Virus record (IMG/VR): IMGVR_UViG_3300034522_000071
Span: 1-46,053 of that record
Origin: a virus
DNA length: 46,053 bases
Direction: 5' to 3' (one strand)
The position numbers were made by a program, and so were the translations under genes. Below the pieces are notes generated by a model. That model was given only the letters and a program-made list of their open reading frames with translations, was not told the origin of the DNA and made no database searches. Shown one piece after another: positions 40,189 to 46,053 of this stretch (its first letter is position 1; every line of letters begins with the position of its first letter).

Positions 40189-40451
40189 AACGAATGCTGC
40201 TGATGGTGTTGTTTGCACTGGCAGGTTGCGCCGGCCAGCCCGTTGCCGAGCCCGAGCCGCGCATTGTGCGCGTGGAGGTGCCGGTGCAGGTGCCATGCAA
40301 GGCGCCTCAGATTGCGGCACCTGCCTGGGCTGCTGCCGAGCTGAAGGCGGCTGATAGCCTGGAGGTCAAGGTGCGCGCCCTATTGGCTGAGCGCCGTCAG
40401 CGAATCGGCTACGAGCGCGAGCTGCTGGCGGCGAACAGCGCCTGCCAGTAG
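40185..40451 (+). CDS. o-spanin lipoprotein (Rz1-like)
   Basis: The 88-residue protein starts with a lipoprotein signal peptide with lipobox LAGC (MKRMLLMVLFALAGC, modified Cys15). A Pro/Glu/Val-rich stretch and a helical tail follow. It works with the i-spanin to fuse inner and outer membranes at lysis. It is the last gene that I assign to the prophage on this side. Confidence 0.87.
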   Translation: MKRMLLMVLFALAGCAGQPVAEPEPRIVRVEVPVQVPCKAPQIAAPAWAAAELKAADSLEVKVRALLAERRQRIGYERELLAANSACQ

Positions 40452-40460
40452 TCGCCTGCC

Positions 40461-40919
40461 TCAGTCATTGCGCAGCTCTCCCCAGCTTGGCGACGACTCT
40501 TCCTCGATCGCCACTGGCCAGCGGTCGTGGGCCCAGGCGAAGTTGGCTGGCGCTGGGCCTGTGACCAGGTAGACGCGGCGCTGCGAATCCTCACCCACCA
40601 CCAGCGCCTCCAGGCGTGCGCCGCCGGCCGATTCGAACCAATGCGAGACCTTCTCCTCGTCCTTCTCCATGAAGGCCTCGACCGGAACGGCGGCGGGCTG
40701 AGGGTTGTACTTCTGCCAGCGGCCCTCGGTTATCGACTCCGTGCGCGCCCAGCCTCCAGCCGGGCCGTGGCCTGGCTCTTCTCTTCGGCGCCCCCAGGGC
40801 AGCCACTCCACGCCGCTTTCGGTCAGCACCGGCAGCGCCGCCTTCGGATTGGGGAAGTAGATCCTTATCGGCTTCCCGTCGCGGGTGTACTCGCCCGCAA
40901 TCCTCACCCCTCCGCACAT
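40461..40919 (-). CDS. Short SRAP-family (HMCES/YedK-like) protein
   Basis: From the ATG at 40919 (SD AGGAGG) the protein has 152 residues. It starts MCGG, so Cys2 becomes the new N-terminus after Met removal, as in SRAP proteins that crosslink abasic sites. EWLPWGRR, then GWARTESI and PAAVPVEAFMEK parallel the WGL, NARSET and PADGFYEW motifs; the Glu of AFMEK lies at the catalytic position. It is shorter than YedK (about 220). It is divergent from umuD with a LexA box in between, so both are SOS-induced. Confidence 0.75.
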   Translation of the reverse strand: MCGGVRIAGEYTRDGKPIRIYFPNPKAALPVLTESGVEWLPWGRRREEPGHGPAGGWARTESITEGRWQKYNPQPAAVPVEAFMEKDEEKVSHWFESAGGARLEALVVGEDSQRRVYLVTGPAPANFAWAHDRWPVAIEEESSPSWGELRND

Positions 40920-40962
40920 CGCATTCCCTCCTGATTCCGTTGACGGCTGCCTGCTTGCCAAA

Positions 40963-40982
40963 TACTGTATTTATATACAGTT
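40963..40982. promoter_or_regulatory. LexA (SOS) box
   Basis: TACTGTATTTATATACAGTT fits the consensus CTG-N10-CAG with the AT-rich centre almost perfectly. It lies between the divergent SRAP-type gene and umuD, and can control both. Confidence 0.93.
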
Positions 40983-40999
40983 AATTCAGGCATTCAACC

Positions 41000-41437
41000 G
41001 TGGACAGCGTTACCATCCTCGGCCCCGTCGCAACCTCGTCGGTCACCATTCCCTTCTTTCTGCCGTCCGTCCCGGCCGGTTTCCCAAGCCCCGCCCAGGA
41101 CCACCTCGAGCAGCGCATCTCGCTGGACGAGCTGTTCGGTCTGCATCGCCCGCAGATCTACCTGGTGCGCGTGGCCGGCAACAGCCTGCAGGGGCTGGGC
41201 ATCCATGACGCCGACCTGGTACTAGTCGACAAGGCGCTCACGCCACGCCGCGGCGATGTCGTGGTGGCCTGCGTGAACGGCGAGCCCCTGCTGAAGATCC
41301 TCGGCGGCGACAAGCACCAGGTCATCCTGCTGTCCGCTAACCCGCAGTATTCGCCGCGCTACATCATGGAGTCCGAGGAGTTCCAGATCTGGGGCGTATA
41401 CATCGGCCTGTGCCGGGTAGGGCGCGCCAGTGGCTGA
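41000..41437 (+). CDS. umuD: UmuD/RulA, SOS mutagenesis protein
   Basis: From the GTG at 41000 the protein has 145 residues with the UmuD layout. The cleavage dipeptide Ala26-Gly27 is in VPAGFPSP, the catalytic Ser62 in VAGNSLQG and Lys99 in PLLKIL. After RecA-stimulated self-cleavage, UmuD' joins UmuC to form the translesion polymerase Pol V. The Met usual after the catalytic Ser is replaced by Leu. Because the partner umuC is interrupted here, this UmuD has no intact cognate subunit in the window. Confidence 0.93.
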   Translation: MDSVTILGPVATSSVTIPFFLPSVPAGFPSPAQDHLEQRISLDELFGLHRPQIYLVRVAGNSLQGLGIHDADLVLVDKALTPRRGDVVVACVNGEPLLKILGGDKHQVILLSANPQYSPRYIMESEEFQIWGVYIGLCRVGRASG

Positions 41438-41564
41438 GCGCGCCTTCGCCCTGATCGACTGCAACTCGTTCTACTGTAGCTGCGAGCGGGTCTTTCGACC
41501 GGAGCTGGCTCGCACGCCCATCGTGGTGCTGAGCAATAACGATCTGAGGGATTGCTTCCGTTAG
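41430..41564 (+). pseudogene. umuC: umuC (rulB) 5' fragment, interrupted
   Basis: Starting at the GTG at 41430 in overlap with umuD, the frame reads [19 protein letters not shown] and PIVVLSNND, the conserved start of UmuC with the first catalytic Asp and YCSCE motif. UmuC normally continues NNDGCVIARS; here the sequence changes right after AATAACGAT (about 41541-41543) and reads LRDCFR before a stop at 41562. The remainder, including the rest of the polymerase domain, is presumably beyond the mobile element to the right. Confidence 0.9.
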
Positions 41565-41661
41565 TAAATGAATTACAGTCCGCACCACCTTGATAGAAGC
41601 CTGAGAAATTACATTCCAGCCTCTGAAGGGGAGTCATCTGGATGGTGTTTAAGGCTGTGAA

Positions 41662-42819
41662 ATGAGGCTGGTGTTCGCAACAAAAGACCTTGCTGTAGCG
41701 GGTCGATCATTCGAAGGTTTCCCTCTGTTGGTTGGCGCCGACGGTTGGCCAGTGGAGCCGGCGCAATCTTTCCTTTGGCACACGCTAGTCGAGTCAGGTG
41801 AGGCACTCAGTGCTCTGACGTGGGAGGCCTATGGACGCCGTCTGTTCGACTACTTCGCCTTCCTCGAGGCCAATGGTCTGGCCTGGAATGAGGAGAGTCA
41901 GGCAGATGGCCTGAGCGTCCTGTCGCGGTATAGAGACTGGTCGAGCGGTGAGTTGGAACTAGATCCCAGCACTCTGAACAAGCGACTGAACCTAATTGTG
42001 AGGTTCTACCAATGGGCCAAGCAGCGTGATCTGATCGCAGCGCTGCCCTTTGGCGAGCGAAGGGTCAGAGCGACTCCGCATTCCGGCTTCCTCAGTCACG
42101 TAGCTCGTCCTAACGCCGAGAGTACGAAGCCCTCAGTGATGGTGCGAGAGCGTAAGCGATTGACCAAATTCCTGACCAAAGATCAGGCTAAGGTTTGCCT
42201 CGCCCTCGATGCCGATCCAAGTCACCGGATCTTGTTCCATCTGATGGTTCGCACTGGTCTTCGCTCCTGCGAGGCGCGCACTTTCCCTTTCAAGTACGTC
42301 TTTAATCCTCGGCTGAAGAAGGGCCTCCGCCCTGGGCAAATGATCAGCGTGGCTCTCGAGCCATCGGACATGCATCTCAAGTACGGCCGCCCTCGAACAA
42401 TTGACGTGCCTTGGTCGCTGATGGAGGAAATGTGGTCGTACACGCTTCATGAGCGCGAAGTACGGAAAGCGGCCGGCAACGGGCGCGCCACGGCCTTGGT
42501 GCTGACAAGGGAGGGGCGGCAGTACACGAAAGACTCCATCGTCGACGTGATGAAGGCGTATGAGCGCAAGTGCGGATTTTATGTTAGGGCCCACATGCTT
42601 CGTCATACCTATGGGACTTATACCCTTCTTGCCCTGAGGAAAAGCCGAGACTTTAAAGGAGAGCCATTGCTCTATGTCCGAGACAGGATGGGACACTCCG
42701 ACGTTCAAACAACGATGGTGTACCTGCATCTCATTAATCAGCTAGAGGCTCAGTCTGTCCTTGCTCATGAAGACGAGATAGACATGATGTTTATGGCCGT
42801 CTCTACTCCAAGCATCTGA
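41662..42819 (+). CDS. ginA: Tyrosine recombinase, GinA-like
   Basis: The 385-residue protein has a SAM-like N-terminal core-binding region (residues about 35-125, YGRRLFDYFAFLEANGLAWN) and a catalytic domain. It carries the Arg of MVRTGLRSCEART, the HxxR of HMLRHTYGTY, and the His and Tyr of MGHSDVQTTMVYLHL; all key residues are present. The ATG at 41662 has only a weak SD. It is the first recombinase of a trio, with 10 bases to the next gene. Confidence 0.9.
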   Translation: MRLVFATKDLAVAGRSFEGFPLLVGADGWPVEPAQSFLWHTLVESGEALSALTWEAYGRRLFDYFAFLEANGLAWNEESQADGLSVLSRYRDWSSGELELDPSTLNKRLNLIVRFYQWAKQRDLIAALPFGERRVRATPHSGFLSHVARPNAESTKPSVMVRERKRLTKFLTKDQAKVCLALDADPSHRILFHLMVRTGLRSCEARTFPFKYVFNPRLKKGLRPGQMISVALEPSDMHLKYGRPRTIDVPWSLMEEMWSYTLHEREVRKAAGNGRATALVLTREGRQYTKDSIVDVMKAYERKCGFYVRAHMLRHTYGTYTLLALRKSRDFKGEPLLYVRDRMGHSDVQTTMVYLHLINQLEAQSVLAHEDEIDMMFMAVSTPSI

Positions 42820-42829
42820 GGTACTACTG

Positions 42830-44446
42830 TTGGCCCGAAAGAAAAACTATAAAGCTGAAATGCAATCGGTCACTAAAGGATTCGAGACCGTAGAGAATGA
42901 GCTTAGAATCGATCTTCCGAAAAATCCCCGGAATGTAACTAAGATTGATCACTCTCAGTACATTGGGTTTGGCTTTGACGCATGGGCTATTCAGAGTATT
43001 CATGTAATCAGAGCACTGGTCAATGGAGGGAATTTCTCCCTGGCCACTCTTGTAGGGTACTCCAGCAATGGCCTTCGATATTTCATGGCCTTCCTGAAAA
43101 GCGGAACGATTGATTCTCCGCCGTCAACCCCGAACAGCCTGACCAAGCGGCATCTTGAGCGATATGTTTCGTGGCTTAAGCTCAAGTATCCAAACGGGTC
43201 AACTGCGAAGAACTATTACACGTCGCTGAAGTCATTGATCATCAGCCTAATTGAATACGGATTCGTTGAGGCGGATAAAGATGATCTACTTCCAGCCGTT
43301 CCTTTCCCCCATACCGCGAAATCGACCAATGACGCGAAGCCGCTCAGTCTCTCGGAAATGCAGGGGCTCATCACTGCGCTAAAGTCAGATTTAGTAGCCA
43401 TTCATAAGGGCTTATTCTCTGGAAATGACGCCGAAGCAATGACGGTCTTATTGCTGATTACTGCGGCCAGATCTGGAATTAACACTACGCCGCTTCTGGA
43501 AATGTCTAGAGATGCACTCCAGCCGCATCCATTCATCCCCAATCTTCGGCTCTTGAACACCGTAAAAAGACGCGGCAAGGGTGCTCAGAGCAAAACCATT
43601 CGACAAACTGAACTGCATGACGGATATAACCCAATTCCTTTAGATGGGGTGGCTGTTGTAAATAAGGCTTTGGCAATTTCTGAGCCACTGGTTGGGTTTG
43701 CGCCTGAAAAGCTTAAGTCGCATGTTTGGCTTTACCGCGCCGGACAGAATGGGCATGGTCATAGGGTAGTCGCGCTGGCTTCCAGTACGCTATTTCAATC
43801 AACAAAGAGTATCTGTGCGCGGCATGCTTTGAAGGACGATCAGGGCCAACCGTTGATCGTTAATCTCAGTCGTCTTCGAAAGACTATGGAAAGTAGGCTT
43901 TGGAAGCTCAGCGGCGGCGACCTACTGGAGGTGTCCGCTGTGATGGGCCATTCCCCTAGCGTTGCTGATAACCACTATTTGAAGATAAATGACGAGATCA
44001 AGGTTGAGGGTGCCACCTTCGTAGGGGAAGCATTCACCGATCAGCTGCGTGGCATCAACGTCACACCGACACCCCCAGGAGGTTGCAAAGATAGCCTCTA
44101 TGGAAGCCTGGCACCCAAAGATGGCGTTACCCATTGTTCCGAGTTCATTCATTGCTTGACATGTCCTAGTTACGCAATTGTAGGGACTCTCGGAGACTTG
44201 TATCGACTGTTCAGCTATCAGCAGTTTTTGCACGCTGAGATGGAGTATTTTTTAACGGATGAGTGGGCGGCATGGCGGAAACGCCAGGGCGATTTCATCA
44301 GGCTTATTGACGAGTTTACGTCTCGAAAATTCAAGATTGAACTGATCGAAGCGGCCAAAGCCAAAGCGAAAGCGTCCCCTCATCCGTTCTGGGGATGCAA
44401 GATTGAGTTTATGAGGAAAGTTCGAGGTGACGCTCTTGTCGGCTAA
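42830..44446 (+). CDS. ginB: Tyrosine recombinase, GinB-like
   Basis: The 538-residue protein starts at TTG 42830 (TGAGG nearby); an ATG at 42859 is an alternative. A core-binding N-terminal domain (GLRYFMAFLKSGTIDSPPST) is followed by a catalytic domain with the first Arg in ARSGINTTPLLE, then LSRLRKTMESRLW, MGHSPSVADNHYLKI with His and Tyr. The His of the HxxR box appears to be Ser here, a point to check for activity. A C-terminal Cys-rich stretch (HCSEFIHCLTC) could bind zinc. The stop overlaps the third recombinase. Confidence 0.87.
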   Translation: MARKKNYKAEMQSVTKGFETVENELRIDLPKNPRNVTKIDHSQYIGFGFDAWAIQSIHVIRALVNGGNFSLATLVGYSSNGLRYFMAFLKSGTIDSPPSTPNSLTKRHLERYVSWLKLKYPNGSTAKNYYTSLKSLIISLIEYGFVEADKDDLLPAVPFPHTAKSTNDAKPLSLSEMQGLITALKSDLVAIHKGLFSGNDAEAMTVLLLITAARSGINTTPLLEMSRDALQPHPFIPNLRLLNTVKRRGKGAQSKTIRQTELHDGYNPIPLDGVAVVNKALAISEPLVGFAPEKLKSHVWLYRAGQNGHGHRVVALASSTLFQSTKSICARHALKDDQGQPLIVNLSRLRKTMESRLWKLSGGDLLEVSAVMGHSPSVADNHYLKINDEIKVEGATFVGEAFTDQLRGINVTPTPPGGCKDSLYGSLAPKDGVTHCSEFIHCLTCPSYAIVGTLGDLYRLFSYQQFLHAEMEYFLTDEWAAWRKRQGDFIRLIDEFTSRKFKIELIEAAKAKAKASPHPFWGCKIEFMRKVRGDALVG

Positions 44447-46053
44447 TCGGAACTCTAGGGCCGCCCTTAAGGCCTATGATGTGCTATTCGCGCAACCTGT
44501 AACTGCCTCGGGCCTCAGCAAGGCTGAGCGTGATGCGATAGTTATTAGTGCCATTGTTAATGATCGTGGCGAAACTCTTGTATTAAGCCGCTTTGGCGAT
44601 GCTCGCTGGGATCTTCGACCTTTCTTTGATCAATCTAACGTAAACGAGGGGCACAAGTACGTCAGTTGGGATTTTAATCTCCCACCTGAGATGATTGATG
44701 ACTGCAAAGCAGTTGCGTATGCATGGTTCAAGAGAGGGCTTCCAGGGTCAAAGCCACCTGTCGCACGGGGTATTACAACTCTCGTCAGTGCCAGTGTCAT
44801 TCCATTTATTCGTTGGCTTAGCGATTTAGAGCTTGAACGATTTTCCGATGTTCGGCCCATACACATTAGTAATTATATTCACCATTGCAAGTCAGAGTCG
44901 TTAAGACCAATGCCTCTTTATTCCAGGCTGCGGATAATTGACTTTTTATGGATATTCTCTGCCGAAACCCTTTCCCCTCTTCAGTGTTTTCCGTGGGGGG
45001 ACTCGTCCCTGTGGCGAGTCAGCGGAATTGGAGAAGCAAGGGGTACTTCGGCTGCCAATAAGAATACGGGTAGAACGGATATAATTCCGCCAGATGATCA
45101 GGCGAAGATCTTCAACTATTGCGAGCAGATCGTTCATAAGACGAAAGAAGATCTGAAAGCCACCGGAATTGACACTTTCACTCGCCGCAGCCCCAAAATG
45201 ATTCGTTGCCGCGATGCTGTTTTGTACATTGCATCCATTACCAGTGGCATGCGTAACGAAGAGGTCATCGGGATTGAAGTCGGTGCGTGGCGAAAAGAGG
45301 TAGTGGATGGCGTTACTTACTGCTGGGTAACCACGACCGAGCATAAAACGGGAAAGGGACGAGTCGACTATCTTGTCCCTGAGCTTACGCTGGATGCGTT
45401 GAATCTCTTCGCCATGTGCTCAACCCCCATGAGAAGGGAGCTCGAGGCGGAGTTGAGTGACCTTGAACTGTCATGCAATTCAGTTGACTCCGCTGATCTT
45501 TTGCTTCGATTGGAGAAAGCCAGAAAGGACTCGAAGAGACTGTTCCTCTGCTTGAATGGGTACGGCAACAAAGCCGAACGTGTTGGACACATCGAAGTGC
45601 TCAGCGCCGCAGGTTCCAATGAAGCCTTCAAGCGCGTCGCAAAAGCGGCTGGAAGTGATTGGCCATTGCGGACTCACCAGTGCCGTCGCACCTATGCCCG
45701 GTGCTTCGTTGAGTCTCGCATGGGGCGTACCTCGCTCGTCTTCCTCAAGTGGCAGTTCAAACACAGCAGTATGAGCATGACTCAGCTCTATGCCTCCAAC
45801 CCCCTACAGGATCTCACCCTGTTCGATGAAATCCTCCAACAGATGACGGAATTCAAGATCGATCTCATCGAGTCGTGGTTGGATGATCAGCCACTTGCTG
45901 GAGGGGCGGGTGAGAGGATCATGGAGCTACGTGCCATTCCGATCAAAGATCGGAGTGCCTTGCTGGCCCAGACAGCCCCCCATGCAAACATTCGAGCGAC
46001 TGGTCATGGCTGGTGCATCGCGACAGAACGGGGCTGTGGTGGGGCTGGTTTGT
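44427..46053 (+). CDS. ginC: Tyrosine recombinase, GinC-like, 3' end outside window
   Basis: The frame is open from the GTG at 44427, overlapping the end of the second recombinase (a TTG at 44436 is an alternative), to the right edge, at least 542 codons. The catalytic residues are the Arg of SGMRNEEVIG, the HxxR of LRTHQCRRTYARCF, and the His and Tyr of FKHSSMSMTQLYA. The segment after the Tyr continues for about 85 codons and includes ELRAIPIKDRSALLAQTAPH, so the C-terminus is longer than in phage integrases. The end of the gene and any ginD are beyond the window. Confidence 0.88.
   Translation, partial: MTLLSANRNSRAALKAYDVLFAQPVTASGLSKAERDAIVISAIVNDRGETLVLSRFGDARWDLRPFFDQSNVNEGHKYVSWDFNLPPEMIDDCKAVAYAWFKRGLPGSKPPVARGITTLVSASVIPFIRWLSDLELERFSDVRPIHISNYIHHCKSESLRPMPLYSRLRIIDFLWIFSAETLSPLQCFPWGDSSLWRVSGIGEARGTSAANKNTGRTDIIPPDDQAKIFNYCEQIVHKTKEDLKATGIDTFTRRSPKMIRCRDAVLYIASITSGMRNEEVIGIEVGAWRKEVVDGVTYCWVTTTEHKTGKGRVDYLVPELTLDALNLFAMCSTPMRRELEAELSDLELSCNSVDSADLLLRLEKARKDSKRLFLCLNGYGNKAERVGHIEVLSAAGSNEAFKRVAKAAGSDWPLRTHQCRRTYARCFVESRMGRTSLVFLKWQFKHSSMSMTQLYASNPLQDLTLFDEILQQMTEFKIDLIESWLDDQPLAGGAGERIMELRAIPIKDRSALLAQTAPHANIRATGHGWCIATERGCGGAGL

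Larger units (their letters stand above)
41541..46053 (+). mobile_element. GInt-like island with three tyrosine recombinases in umuC
   Basis: The junction lies inside umuC codons for NND. The island begins with about 120 bases of non-coding terminal DNA, in which AATTACA occurs twice (from 41571 and 41605). Three consecutive, tightly packed tyrosine recombinase genes follow (41662, 42830, 44427), and the island continues past the window. This organisation and the rulAB/umuDC target match the published GInt islands (ginABCD, with a small fourth gene) from Pseudomonas. RIT elements (recombinases in trio) are an alternative class. The GC content is lower than in the surrounding DNA. Confidence 0.82.

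Overview
The window reads as Pseudomonas chromosome: roughly 60% GC with GC-ending codons, an Rhs core, a PrtN-type pyocin activator homologue, an RsmN-type CsrA protein and a rulAB-type umuDC locus. Three blocks are visible. (1) Positions 1-2539 hold the 3' end of an Rhs/YD-repeat polymorphic toxin with a lower-GC variable tip, followed 3 bases later by a probable immunity gene. (2) About 2910-40451 is a nearly complete lambda-like siphophage prophage. (3) About 40461-46053 is a LexA-controlled SOS locus (SRAP-family gene and umuD, divergent), in which umuC is cut after about 37 codons by a mobile island. The island carries three consecutive tyrosine recombinases, the ginABC arrangement of GInt islands, and runs off the right edge.

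Prophage layout. A leftward early operon (7534 to 2910) carries small accessory and regulatory genes: a KilAC-type DNA-binding protein, a PrtN-like activator, a DHH phosphoesterase, an AlpA-like protein, and one oppositely oriented membrane-protein gene. The repressor gene (7618-8280, leftward) and a Cro-like gene (8389, rightward) flank the main switch. Palindromic GAATTC-cored operator candidates lie over both the leftward and the rightward promoter. The rightward operon carries a CII-like gene, a DksA/TraR zinc finger, a reversed brnTA toxin-antitoxin pair, a primase-helicase, an iteron-rich candidate origin (12963-13183), a gene in the antiterminator Q position, two holin-type genes, a gpZ-like gene, a possible cos region, and a lambda-type head module (Nu1/GpA terminase, gpW, portal, ClpP-fold protease, decoration protein, capsid E, FII-like, U-like, tail tube). 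Between tail tube and tape measure sits a P22 immI-like cassette (Arc-type repressor, a second Arc-like protein, AntA-type antirepressor) together with a TerB-like gene. The tail tip does not resemble lambda M-L-K-I-J and includes a 1193-residue protein with six recurring beta-rich modules. Lysis is by a lysozyme-like protein and an Rz/Rz1 pair.

The most unusual signal is a set of stem-loops with unrelated stems but a shared loop, CTCTGAC(C). Five lie in tandem between cro and the CII-like gene (8612-8888). Two more lie in the leftward operon, directly in front of start codon 7534 and in the 5800-5861 intercistronic gap. In every case the motif is in the sense of the local transcript, which suggests a phage RNA-binding site family comparable in placement to nutL/nutR or to translational operators. 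Other notable points are an RsmN-like RNA-binding protein encoded against the late operon, terminator hairpins directly in front of the SD sequences of five late genes, and an apparent one-base deletion that removes the last 54 codons of the capsid protease.

No prophage integrase, tRNA, rRNA or CRISPR array was found. The prophage integrase, if present, probably lies to the right of the window, pushed away by the GInt insertion.
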